Shown: positions 16,887 to 24,177 of the stretch, one piece after another
Position numbering within the stretch: position 1 is the stretch's first letter
How the letters are laid out: each line of letters begins with the position of its first letter
NCBI GenBank assembly: GCA_023248995.1
Contig: JAHFDN010000021.1
Span: 1 to 50,586 of the forward strand
Direction: 5' to 3'
Length of the DNA: 50,586 bases
From: Candidatus Rokuibacteriota bacterium
GTDB taxonomy: Bacteria; Methylomirabilota; Methylomirabilia; Rokubacteriales; CSP1-6
Program-made: the position numbers and the translations under genes
The notes under the pieces: model-generated
Databases searched by the model: none
What the model was told of the DNA's origin: nothing
The model's input: only the letters and a program-made list of their open reading frames with translations

Positions 16887-17714
16887 CTAGTTGAGCGCCG
16901 CCAAGGCCTGACGGACGCGGCGCAGCCGCGCGCGGACGGCCTCGGCGTCGGACGACTCGGGGCGCTCGCGGAGGTAGGTCTCCCAGTCCCGCGCGGCGGC
17001 CACGAGCGCGCCGAGGTTGGCGAGCACCAGTCCGCGATCCCGAACCTCGCAGGCGTTGACGGGATCCAGGACCACGAGTCGCTCCGAGACCATGCGGGCT
17101 TTGTCCCACGCCTCCTGCTTGAAGTAGATGGCCTTGAGATTGCCCAGCATGCGGATCAGGAACGGCCGCTTGGTGACGGGAGCGAAGTGCTCGTCCTGGA
17201 GCTCGACCGGCCGTCCCAGGAGCCGGGAGACCACGTCCTGGCACCCTTCGGGGGTGAGGATCGCGCCGCCGTTGAACGGATCCAGGAGCATCCGGCACCG
17301 GTCTCGCTTGAAACCGACGATGAAATGCCCCGGGAGGCCGATGCCGTGGATGTGGAGCCCGAGCCGCCGGCCCACCTCGATGAGGACCAAGGACAGCGTG
17401 ATGGGGATGCCGAGCCGCCGGTCCAGGACGTCGTTGAGGAAGCTGTTGCGGGGGTCGTAGTACTCGCCGGCGTTTCCCCTGAACCCCAGCTCCTCGAACA
17501 GGAACTCGCGCAGACGGTGGAGGCGGCGGAGCGGTTCACCCTCGGGGACTTTCGCGTCGGCGGCCAGCCCGTCGAGCCGCTCGAGGTAGTCCCGGACATC
17601 CAGATCCGGATACTCCGTCTTGGCGATCAGGAGCGCTGCGACGGCGAGGTCGATCTCCGCTTCGGGTCGCTGCACGGCGGCGGCGAACTCGGGCAGCGAC
17701 GGGTCAGCGCGAAT
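16887..17714 (-). CDS. SirB1-family transglutaminase-like/TPR protein (start likely ATT)
   Basis: The conserved frame begins upstream of the first GTG (17675): translation from an ATT at 17714 gives 'RADPSLPEFAAAVQRPEAEIDLA', matching the N-terminus of SirB1-family proteins, and GAGGAG lies 8 bp before that ATT. The domain holds 'GNAGEYYDPRNSFLNDVLDRRLGIPITLSLV' and a 'GIGLPGHFIVG' motif, then TPR-like helices to the C-terminus (about 275 residues). Role unclear; the family is a transglutaminase-like fold without established activity. ATT is a rare start codon, so the exact start needs protein data. Confidence 0.85.
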   Translation of the reverse strand: MRADPSLPEFAAAVQRPEAEIDLAVAALLIAKTEYPDLDVRDYLERLDGLAADAKVPEGEPLRRLHRLREFLFEELGFRGNAGEYYDPRNSFLNDVLDRRLGIPITLSLVLIEVGRRLGLHIHGIGLPGHFIVGFKRDRCRMLLDPFNGGAILTPEGCQDVVSRLLGRPVELQDEHFAPVTKRPFLIRMLGNLKAIYFKQEAWDKARMVSERLVVLDPVNACEVRDRGLVLANLGALVAAARDWETYLRERPESSDAEAVRARLRRVRQALAALN

Positions 17715-17726
17715 GCCCGGATCTCC

Positions 17727-18395
17727 TCAGCAGCCGGGGGCGTGGTGGATCCCCGCCGTCTTGAGCGCGGCGGTCTGGAGCTCCTCGGCGAGGGACAGGG
17801 TGCGCGCGGCGGCACGGCGCGCCTCCTCCTGCGCCTCGGGGGTCGTCGCGAAGCGGAGGAGCAGCGAGCGGCCCAGCTCGTGGTGGTAGCGCTCGTCGGG
17901 CTCGATGATGTCCCGGTAGAGGGCCGCGGTGACAGTGTCCCCCGCCCGCTCGCAGAACTCGATGAACTGCCGGTTCTTCACGACCGCGATGGCCTCCCGC
18001 GTGAACTGCCCCGCCGCGACGCGCTCTACCGTCGTCCGGAGCGTCGCGAGGTACTGGAAGAGGGGGCCGTATCCCTTGGCGAGGGGGTTATAGCCTTTGG
18101 CGTCGAAGCCCAGCTGGCGGAGGCGCTCGACGACCAGGTGGTAGTGCTTGGCCTCGTCGCCCACCTGGCGCGCGAACGCGAGCTTCACGGTCACGTCCTC
18201 GGTGGTCACCATCCAGCGGGCGGCGATCTCGCTCGCCTCGATCTCGTTCTTCAGCGCGACCTTGAGGAGGTTCAGGACGTTCAGGTCGCCCTCCACTTCG
18301 GGCCGGAGCGTGTCGTCCGGCGCCAGGCGCTTGAGCAGCTCCCGGTTCTTTCCGTCCATCTCCCTGACGAACTCCTCGGCGGTCACGGCGGGCAT
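17727..18395 (-). CDS. Ferritin-like diiron-domain protein
   Basis: 222 residues, all-helical, with ferritin-like metal-ligand patterns: 'NEIEASEIAARWM', 'DEAKHYHLV' (ExxH) and 'IEPDERYHHELG' (ExxH) spaced as in rubrerythrin- and PaaC-like four-helix bundles. Likely binds iron for oxidation or redox roles in the cytoplasm; the exact activity is not predicted. It is followed at once by the SirB1-like gene, whose likely Shine-Dalgarno overlaps its end, and preceded by a receiver-domain gene, so they may be co-transcribed. Confidence 0.75.
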   Translation of the reverse strand: MPAVTAEEFVREMDGKNRELLKRLAPDDTLRPEVEGDLNVLNLLKVALKNEIEASEIAARWMVTTEDVTVKLAFARQVGDEAKHYHLVVERLRQLGFDAKGYNPLAKGYGPLFQYLATLRTTVERVAAGQFTREAIAVVKNRQFIEFCERAGDTVTAALYRDIIEPDERYHHELGRSLLLRFATTPEAQEEARRAAARTLSLAEELQTAALKTAGIHHAPGC

Positions 18396-18405
18396 CCTCG
18401 GGGCC

Positions 18406-18771
18406 TCAGGCGCGCGACCGGGCCCCGAGCCCGTGCCTCAGGATGTCCGGCAGCTCCTGGGTGAAGGTCTCCTTGGTCACGACGCGGTCGCAGCGCGGGT
18501 GCCACGGCTGGGTCGCCTTGGCCAGGACGTGGGTCGTGAACCCGAGGACCGGAGGGCGGGGCTCACGGCGCTCCAGGACCGCGAAGAGCCCGGCGTAATC
18601 CCAGCCTGGGGTGGTCAGGTCCACGATGACGAGCTCCGGGGCGGCCTTCCCCAGCGTCGATTCCAGCTCCTCGGGCCGGCGGACGAACTCGACGGCCGTT
18701 CCCACCAGCCGCCCCGTCTCGCCGATGCGGGCCGTGAAGAACAGGTCCTTACACAGGACGAGAACGCTCAA
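18406..18771 (-). CDS. Stand-alone response regulator receiver-like domain
   Basis: 121 residues from a TTG start at 18771 that overlaps the stop of the def gene (TTGA) with GAGGAG upstream. CheY-like pattern: 'VLVLCKDLFFTARI' at the first strand, the phospho-acceptor Asp in 'LVIVDLTTPG', 'VLGFTTHV' with the Thr position, and 'DRVVTKETF' with the conserved Lys. The first acidic pair is reduced to a single Asp (Lys-Asp), so phosphorylation chemistry may be altered. No output domain; no partner kinase in the window. Confidence 0.72.
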   Translation of the reverse strand: MSVLVLCKDLFFTARIGETGRLVGTAVEFVRRPEELESTLGKAAPELVIVDLTTPGWDYAGLFAVLERREPRPPVLGFTTHVLAKATQPWHPRCDRVVTKETFTQELPDILRHGLGARSRA

Positions 18772-19316
18772 TCCGCCGGCTCCTCGACACCGAGCCAGTA
18801 TTTGCTCCACTCAGTCAGGTGGGTCAGCGTGGCGAGATTCTTCATCCGGTCCACGTAGACGATCCCGTTCAGGTGATCGGCCTCGTGCTGGATGACCCGG
18901 GCGAAGAAGTCCTTGGCGACCAGATCCATGGGCTCGCCGTGCCGGTCGTATGCCTGAAGCCGCACCGCCGTGTAGCGCGGGACCATGCCGCGCATGTCGG
19001 GGATCGAGAGGCACCCCTCCCACCCTTCCTCCATCGCCTCGGTCAGCGGGGACACGGTGGGGTTGATGAGGACCGTCAACGGGATCTCCGGGGCCTCGGG
19101 GTAGCGCGGGTTCGCCACCACCTCGATGACCGCGATCTGCTTCAGCGTGTGGACCTGCGTGGCGGCGAGCCCGGCCCCGCTGTACTCGCGCATGGTCTCG
19201 ATCATGTCGTCAATCAACCGCTGGGTCTCGGCCGCGCGGAACTCGGCCGGCGGCACGGGCGCCGCGACCGTCCGGAGCACGGGGTGGCCCAGGCGAGCCA
19301 CCTTCAGGATCGCCAT
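18768..19316 (-). CDS. def: Peptide deformylase
   Basis: 182 residues with all three metal-site motifs: 'GAGLAATQ' (47-54), 'EGCLSIPD' and 'HEADHLNG'. Removes the N-formyl group from nascent proteins in the cytoplasm. Length matches the family. It begins with 'AILKVARLGHPVLRTVAAPV', a type I deformylase N-terminus. The stop overlaps the receiver gene TTG start. Confidence 0.95.
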   Translation of the reverse strand: MAILKVARLGHPVLRTVAAPVPPAEFRAAETQRLIDDMIETMREYSGAGLAATQVHTLKQIAVIEVVANPRYPEAPEIPLTVLINPTVSPLTEAMEEGWEGCLSIPDMRGMVPRYTAVRLQAYDRHGEPMDLVAKDFFARVIQHEADHLNGIVYVDRMKNLATLTHLTEWSKYWLGVEEPAD

Positions 19317-19395
19317 GAAGGCATTCTACCCTATTTCGCGCCCTCGATCCTGCCCTCCTCCCGCCAACGCCTCTCCGACTGCAGCCGACCGCGCG

Positions 19396-19887
19396 TCAAC
19401 ACGCCGGAGGCCAAGGCGTGGCGGGCCCCAAGATCCGCGCGATGGCCAACCCCTCCACGACCGCCATGATCCCCTGAAGGCACAACTCATAGGCGATGAG
19501 GGGCAGAGGCTCGTGGTACTGGTTGAACGGGGCGAAGAACTCGAAGTAGCCGTACTGGAAGATCCAGATCCCGACCGCCAGGCAGAGTCCCTTTCCGACC
19601 CACCCCCTGCCGGGGAGGAGCGGCGCGAGCCGGAGGTAGACCAGCGCGTGGAGCAGGGTGAAGCCGAGAAACCCGGCCATCATGGGGACGGACGGTTGTT
19701 GGGTGATCCTCGGGAGCGGCTCCCAGAGCCTCCACACATTGATGAGCTTCTGGCTCTGGCCGAACTCCGGCGTCAGGATGATCCGCTTGGTCAACGGATT
19801 CATCCAGAGCAGCGCGGTGGCCGCCTGCATGAGCACGCCGGCGACGAGGGTCGCGATCAGGATTCGGCGCCACGGCATGGGCGTCAT
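19396..19887 (-). CDS. Integral membrane protein of unknown function
   Basis: 163 residues from ATG 19887, which overlaps the SRPBCC stop as ATGA. Four hydrophobic segments (about 8-24, 70-88, 99-117, 133-152) and a polar 'PLTKRIILTPEFGQSQKLINVWRLWEPLP' loop. I recognise no function. Probably co-transcribed with the two upstream genes. Confidence 0.6.
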   Translation of the reverse strand: MTPMPWRRILIATLVAGVLMQAATALLWMNPLTKRIILTPEFGQSQKLINVWRLWEPLPRITQQPSVPMMAGFLGFTLLHALVYLRLAPLLPGRGWVGKGLCLAVGIWIFQYGYFEFFAPFNQYHEPLPLIAYELCLQGIMAVVEGLAIARILGPATPWPPAC

Positions 19888-20285
19888 CGCCCCTTCCGCC
19901 TCAGGTAGGCCCGCCACGGCTTCCAGTAGTACTTGGGCCACCCCCGGTTGATGTCGGCATAGTGCCGGTCCGGGATGTTGGCGTGGACCAGGCTGAGCCG
20001 ACCGCCGCCTCGAGCCCTGCTGAACGTGAGAATCAGGATGGAGTCGGCGTCGGCCTTCCCCCAGTCCGACCCCCGCCAGGTCTGGACGATCATGCGCCCC
20101 GGCACGATGGCGAGATTTTTCCCCCGGAGCATTCCCCCGAAGAGGCTGAACGCCCCCCCGACCTTCCGGGTGATGGACGCCCGGGAGTTGATGGCGGCCG
20201 CGTGCTTCTTCGAGTCGAGGTAGATGTCGAACAGTTTCTCGGGCGGCACCGGAAACGTCACCGTCTGCTGAATGGTCTTGGCCAT
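19884..20285 (-). CDS. SRPBCC/AHSA1-like domain protein
   Basis: 133 residues with the AHSA1/START-like pattern: 'QTVTFPVPPEKLFDIYLDSKKHAAAI', 'GGAFSLFGGMLRGKNLAIVPGRMIVQTWRGSDW', and 'HANIPDRHYADINRGWPKYYWKPWRAYL'. These domains bind hydrophobic ligands or modulate partners; here only the fold can be assigned. Overlaps the membrane protein gene at the stop and lies 9 bp after the DinB gene. Confidence 0.82.
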   Translation of the reverse strand: MAKTIQQTVTFPVPPEKLFDIYLDSKKHAAAINSRASITRKVGGAFSLFGGMLRGKNLAIVPGRMIVQTWRGSDWGKADADSILILTFSRARGGGRLSLVHANIPDRHYADINRGWPKYYWKPWRAYLRRKGR

Positions 20286-20294
20286 GCGTCGCTC

Positions 20295-20804
20295 CTATCG
20301 GGCGTCCGGGAGGCCGACCGCCTTCCGGATCTTGGCGAGCTGGCCCGCGTGGTCGTTCCAGTGGAAGTCGAAGAGCGCCCCCACGTAGACGGCCATCGCG
20401 ATCTCGTCCGTCCCCATGAACTGCTTGAAGAGCGGGATGCGCGCCTTGCGCTCTTGGAGCGCCGCCTCCGACAGGCCCTCGACGTGGGCGAAGACGCGAC
20501 GCCGCTGGTCGTCGAGGGCGTCCAAGAACTGGCGGATGGTCATCGCCTTCCGCTCGGCCGTCAGGAGGGCTTCGCCCGGCTTGATGTCCACCAGCGGGAG
20601 GTCGCGGTCCCCGAAGGTCTTAAGAAGCGCGACGGGGTCCCACCCAGGCTCGAAGAGAAGATGCGATAGCACCTGGCGCGTCGTCCACTCTCCGGGAGCG
20701 TCGGACCGCTCGAGGTACGGCTCCATTCCCTGGAGCTGGCGGCTCACATTCGCCCACGCCGCGTCCGTCTTCTTCCTCAACTCGTTCACGATCGCGCTCG
20801 CCAT
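20295..20804 (-). CDS. DinB-family protein
   Basis: 169 residues, helical, with the DinB-like four-helix bundle: 'EWTTRQVLSHLLFEPGWDPVALL', 'FLDALDDQRRRVFAHVEGL', 'DFHWNDHAGQLAKI'. His ligands for metal appear at 'LSHLLFE' and 'DFHWNDHAGQL' as in DinB/YfiT-type proteins. Function in the cell is unknown; many bind metal and some act on thiol cofactors. Confidence 0.78.
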   Translation of the reverse strand: MASAIVNELRKKTDAAWANVSRQLQGMEPYLERSDAPGEWTTRQVLSHLLFEPGWDPVALLKTFGDRDLPLVDIKPGEALLTAERKAMTIRQFLDALDDQRRRVFAHVEGLSEAALQERKARIPLFKQFMGTDEIAMAVYVGALFDFHWNDHAGQLAKIRKAVGLPDAR

Positions 20805-20913
20805 GATGGTTCCTCCTTCTCGGGCTTAGAGAGTCTTTGCGAGCTTCATGCTGGCCCGTCTGGGAATCCGTGCGAAGGTCGTTCTTCAACCCTCCCGCCG
20901 ACGTGCCGGAGTC

Positions 20914-21010
20914 GCCTAACGGTTGCGTTGAGCGGCGCGCACAAGAACACACGCAAACGATGGCGTCAGAGGCACACCAACCACGCGTCCGCTCGAACGT
21001 TTTGTTACGC
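20914..21010 (-). other. attC-like recombination site 1
   Basis: 97 bp. Minus strand: R'' GCGTAAC containing the TAA stop of the preceding gene, a TTcGAGCGG arm with an extra base, long variable loop, CCGCTCAA arm and R' GTTAGGC. Arms are complementary except the one bulged base. Confidence 0.78.
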
Positions 21011-21586
21011 GTCAAATCTTTCACGGCATCGGCGAGCCACGAATTCCACGGCGGCATAGTACGCGTTGCACACAACCAGAATGTTTGTGCCTGGAAACTC
21101 TTCCAGATTTCGTTCAATGGCCACATTTGTCGCCGGGAACCTTAGGCGTTCACCATCGATCTCGATCTCGACGAAGTACTTGCCTGCACTGCCGCCAACA
21201 TGTGCGGGAATCTCGCCGGTCGCGGACTTAGCAATCGCCTCGGTGAGCCGAGGAATGTAAGCCTCGGGTATCGTGAGTCCATCTACCTTGACTCGAGAGG
21301 TCGTTTGAAGTGGACCAAGCTTTTGGGTTCTGATGCGAACCTCATTGGTGCCTCTTAGGAGAGCGGCTTCCTCTTCCGAGGTGGCAAGAGAGTCAAACCA
21401 GACTCTCCAGCCCTCTACGTCGGCATACTCAGTCCCCATTACCCAGGTGACTGAACGGGCGGCGCTGATAAACGCGCTGAGGAAGAAGTCGAACTTGCGC
21501 TCCTTGCCGTAGTTTGGCTTGAGCTGATCGAGAAAGAACTTCGCCTCATCGAGTTTGAGCTGAGTCAAATGTCCACGAACGCCCAT
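21005..21586 (-). CDS. Cassette-borne hypothetical protein
   Basis: 193 residues, no recognised family. Contains 'DEAKFFLDQLKPNYGKERKFDFFLSAFISAARSVTWVMG' in its N-terminal part, a helical block seen in some small proteins of unknown role; the rest has a mixed strand/helix pattern. It has lower GC and unlike codon use compared with its flanks, as expected for a mobile cassette gene. Ends inside attC site 1; starts 8 bp after the core of attC site 2. Confidence 0.75.
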   Translation of the reverse strand: MGVRGHLTQLKLDEAKFFLDQLKPNYGKERKFDFFLSAFISAARSVTWVMGTEYADVEGWRVWFDSLATSEEEAALLRGTNEVRIRTQKLGPLQTTSRVKVDGLTIPEAYIPRLTEAIAKSATGEIPAHVGGSAGKYFVEIEIDGERLRFPATNVAIERNLEEFPGTNILVVCNAYYAAVEFVARRCRERFDA

Positions 21587-21593
21587 CTGTGAC

Positions 21594-21650
21594 GCCTAAC
21601 GCGCAGCTGAGCAGCGCGGGTACCGCGTCGGCTCGAGCTGCTGGTTATGT
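21594..21650 (-). other. attC-like recombination site 2
   Basis: 57 bp. Minus strand: R'' ACATAAC, L'' CAGCTCGAGC-type arm with one extra base relative to the L' arm GCTCAGCTG, R' GTTAGGC. The PIN gene stop lies 2 bp from R''. Confidence 0.78.
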
Positions 21651-21651
21651 C

Positions 21652-22134
21652 TCATCTGTCTGGCTTCTCGTTTCTGCGCACCAAAGCCAAGAACTCGCTA
21701 GGAAGGAGGACGTCAACGTTACATGCGGCTTCAAGCTGCGACGCACATGTGAGGATCCGTCGGTCAGTGGTGACAAAGTATGATCCGTACTTTTGGGCCT
21801 CAAATAAGTGCCGTGCGTCCGCCTCGAAGTTCTTGGGTTTCCCGGCTCCAGTGAGGATCTCCAGGATTCTCCGAAGCATAGCTCGTTCGTTCGGGGTCAG
21901 CGTCACCCGGATTGTGTAGATTAGTCCGGCAGCTTCTGCCTTCACCCAAGCCGGGGTGTTCGGATGTTCGATTTCCTTTTGGTTGGAATGGGCAATCTGA
22001 ATCCCCAATTGCTCGTTCCGGTGTAGCTCAACGATCGCGTTCGCTGCTTCGTCCTCAGGCGCGTATTTCGGGTCGAACGCGCACGAGTCCACGAAGCTGT
22101 TCGTGATCCAGGGATTTATCCGCCGTCTGGTCAT
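21652..22134 (-). CDS. PIN-domain-like protein (possible RNase toxin cassette)
   Basis: 160 residues with PIN-like acidic positions: 'FVDSCAFD' near the N-terminus, 'QKEIEHPN', 'FEADARHLFEAQKYGSYFVTTDRRIL'. PIN domains are metal-dependent RNases, often toxins. No antitoxin gene is visible next to it in the cassette. ATG 22134 lies just past the GTTATGT core of attC site 3. The combination of PIN fold and cassette context suggests a selfish stabilising or defence role, which is inference. Confidence 0.78.
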   Translation of the reverse strand: MTRRRINPWITNSFVDSCAFDPKYAPEDEAANAIVELHRNEQLGIQIAHSNQKEIEHPNTPAWVKAEAAGLIYTIRVTLTPNERAMLRRILEILTGAGKPKNFEADARHLFEAQKYGSYFVTTDRRILTCASQLEAACNVDVLLPSEFLALVRRNEKPDR

Positions 22135-22137
22135 GAG

Positions 22138-22211
22138 ACATAACGCCGGTGCTCACCCGCGGGCGCACGCGGATCGCGCGTGCGCCCGTCGGGTGCAGCG
22201 GCTTGTTGGGC
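22138..22211 (-). other. attC-like recombination site 3
   Basis: 74 bp. Minus strand: R'' GCCCAAC, then AAGCCGCTGCACCCG, a long near-perfect stem centred on 'gcgcgat', CGGGTGAGC, and R' GTTATGT. It is a long hairpin of the kind typical of environmental integrons. Confidence 0.78.
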
Positions 22212-22227
22212 GGGCCGACGGGCTCAC

Positions 22228-23322
22228 TCAGTACGACCGGCTGGCCCAGATTCGCCGCCGGATGTAGGCCTCCCGCTCCGAGGAGCATTGTGCGGCCTCC
22301 TCCGGGTGCGCCGCGCAGAAAGCCTTGCCGTTCAGGATTGGCCTCCGAGACCGGCGGAAGCTGCACACGCCGGCTACTGCCTCGCAGTCTTCGATCGCCT
22401 GGATAGCCTGCGCCTTGAGATCCTCCTCATCCACCGTGAGGCGCGCCTCCTGCTGCTTGAGATCGAGGTACTCGCCGTGCAGGCGGGCGAGATTGTTTGT
22501 CCGCTCACCCTCCTTCCGAAGGCCATTGCCGTTCTCAAGCATTGCAGTGTCGAGTTCGCGCTGTTTCTCCTTCAGACACTCGACTTCCGCTCGCAAGTCC
22601 GTCCATCCGGGTGAGCCAAGGTTTGGCACATCCCGCCAGCGGAAGCTGCCGCCAACCTCCTCGACCGCATGGCCAGCAGCGAGGTTGGGGAACTTGTCGA
22701 GGGCCATCTGGGAACTGAACCGCCTCGAGGGCGAGAAGGGCCATATTTTGACGATGCCGGGGATGCGCAGAACCTTGCCCGCTTCGAGAGCGATACTCCT
22801 CGCCGTGCGTTCGAGTCGAAGCTTGACCGGGCACAGATCCGTGAGAACGCCGCGTACCGTCTCGTGGAGGCGCTTCTCCCCAGAGCCGGGTTGCCGCTCC
22901 TTTCCGTTGGATTCCGACTGACTCCAGCGCGCCATGGCCTCCGCGATGCGGGCGAGTCGCTCGCCTTCCTGCTTCGCGGTCTTGACGACATCGGCGATGT
23001 CCGAGCGAGCCAGTCGCAGCCACTCAAGTTGTGCGACCCGCGACGCGTTTGTACGATGCACCCAGTGCTCGACCTGGCGCGCGACCGCAGATTGGAAGCT
23101 CGCTTCACAGCAGATCTGATACGGGTTTCCGGTCTGGAGCTGCTCGATCCGTCTCTCGACGTCGTTCTTCGTGATCCCGACCTTGACGAGCCCGAAGTCG
23201 CGGCCCGGGTCGGCCGGATCGGCGAGCGAGAGGAAGTATACCTGCCACGAGCCGCCTGCCTCGGCGGCGTCCATCTCAGCCGGCGACTCGACGGCATCGA
23301 AGTTGTTTTCGTCGTCCCGCAT
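22228..23322 (-). CDS. GIY-YIG-like (T5orf172/MUG113-type) domain protein
   Basis: 364 residues from ATG 23322, chosen because GAGGAGG lies 9 bp before it; a further ATG at 23349 lacks this. The N-terminal part has a GIY-YIG-like pattern: 'SWQVYFLSLADP...FGLVKVGITKNDVERRIEQLQTGNPYQ' and 'EHWVHRTNASRVAQLEWLRL'. A helical region follows, then coiled-coil-like 'LKEKQRELDTAMLEN' and a Cys-containing C-terminal stretch. GIY-YIG domains are nucleases; a DNA-related role is plausible. Unusually long for a cassette gene. About 150 bp separate the start from the cassette R' core. Confidence 0.75.
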   Translation of the reverse strand: MRDDENNFDAVESPAEMDAAEAGGSWQVYFLSLADPADPGRDFGLVKVGITKNDVERRIEQLQTGNPYQICCEASFQSAVARQVEHWVHRTNASRVAQLEWLRLARSDIADVVKTAKQEGERLARIAEAMARWSQSESNGKERQPGSGEKRLHETVRGVLTDLCPVKLRLERTARSIALEAGKVLRIPGIVKIWPFSPSRRFSSQMALDKFPNLAAGHAVEEVGGSFRWRDVPNLGSPGWTDLRAEVECLKEKQRELDTAMLENGNGLRKEGERTNNLARLHGEYLDLKQQEARLTVDEEDLKAQAIQAIEDCEAVAGVCSFRRSRRPILNGKAFCAAHPEEAAQCSSEREAYIRRRIWASRSY

Positions 23323-23465
23323 TCGGGAGCCCTCCTCTGCCGTACGCATGTAGGCACGGCTAGCGGGTTGCGGCGGTGCACGCCAGCCTTCTTCCGGACC
23401 CGCGGGCTCGGCGTTCGTAGAGAAGTTCGGCCGGTCCCGGTCAATCGAGAGGGAACTCTCCGTCC

Positions 23466-23554
23466 GCCCAACGCTCCGGTTGAGCGGCGGCGCCAGCGCG
23501 CGTCGGGTCCGGCACCTCGGTCATAGCGCCGTCCGCTCCAATCGGATGTTAGAC
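23466..23554 (-). other. attC-like recombination site 4
   Basis: 89 bp. Minus strand: R'' GTCTAAC holding the TAA stop of the cassette gene, an arm TTGGAGCGG with an extra base relative to CCGCTCAA, and R' GTTGGGC. Confidence 0.78.
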
Positions 23555-24001
23555 CTCGTCCTCGGAAGCATATGCTTCCCTTAGCCGGATGCTGCCCCTA
23601 ATCGCATCAAAGTAGCCGCAAGTGTAAACGGCCGCCGCGCGAAATCTCGCGACCGATGTCCCAAGCCGGCCAGCGTAATCCGGCCGGAGCTTCGCGACGA
23701 CTGACCCAAGGAGCTCGTCCAAGTCGCCCGGATCAAGATGGTGCGCCATCCTGTTTCTCACTTCGTTCAGCCTCCCCACGAAATCCCAGGCGGGTTCGTC
23801 GTGCCGTCCTACCACAGCACGACACAAACAGAGGACTTGGTGGAACGACAGTCTCGCAGCGCGCAACTCGTCAGGCGACCGGCAGATTCCAGCCAAGACG
23901 TCACGAAGACGCTCCTCGACCAACAGGTGAGTCCTCAGAATGAGGAGCGTCGGGTCATCGGTCTTGTCGAGGTGCCGACCGATTTGTTCCAGAGGGTCCA
24001 C
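23549..24001 (-). CDS. HEPN-like cassette protein
   Basis: 150 residues, all-helical. It carries 'LNEVRNRMAHHLD', an RN-x3-H match to the RX4-6H motif of HEPN RNases, after a helical 'HLLVEERLRDVLAGICRSPDELRAARLSFHQVLCLCRAVVG' region. HEPN proteins are often RNase toxins or parts of defence systems; no partner is seen. It is the first gene of the cassette array on the minus strand and begins near the lone GTTAGAT core at 24018. Confidence 0.7.
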   Translation of the reverse strand: MDPLEQIGRHLDKTDDPTLLILRTHLLVEERLRDVLAGICRSPDELRAARLSFHQVLCLCRAVVGRHDEPAWDFVGRLNEVRNRMAHHLDPGDLDELLGSVVAKLRPDYAGRLGTSVARFRAAAVYTCGYFDAIRGSIRLREAYASEDEV

Positions 24002-24177
24002 CTATGCTCTCCAGTAGATCTAACTTGAATTAGGCTGACCCGTCTAGCACGGCGAATCTTGCGGTGCCGGACGGCCTATCACCCAAGCGAGACCGCCCCT
24101 CTACACTACGTGTCTTCATCGGTTCGAGAATAGCCCACCCTCCTCGTCGGGAGCAAGACCGAGTCCTTGGCCCGGCA

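Larger units (their letters stand above)
20914..24024 (-). mobile_element. Integron cassette array (attC-bearing, no integrase in the window)
   Basis: Four consecutive genes on the minus strand, each followed by an attC-like site (20914-21010, 21594-21650, 22138-22211, 23466-23554), with a lone GTTAGAT core at 24018-24024 at the start. In every site the R'' core is near or in the gene stop, the R' core (GTTRRRY on the minus strand) begins the next cassette, and at least three sites show one extra base in the L'' half, which is the bulged-base signature of attC folding. GC content drops visibly against the flanks. No tyrosine recombinase gene was found, so it is a CALIN-like or integrase-distal array. 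Confidence 0.82.
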
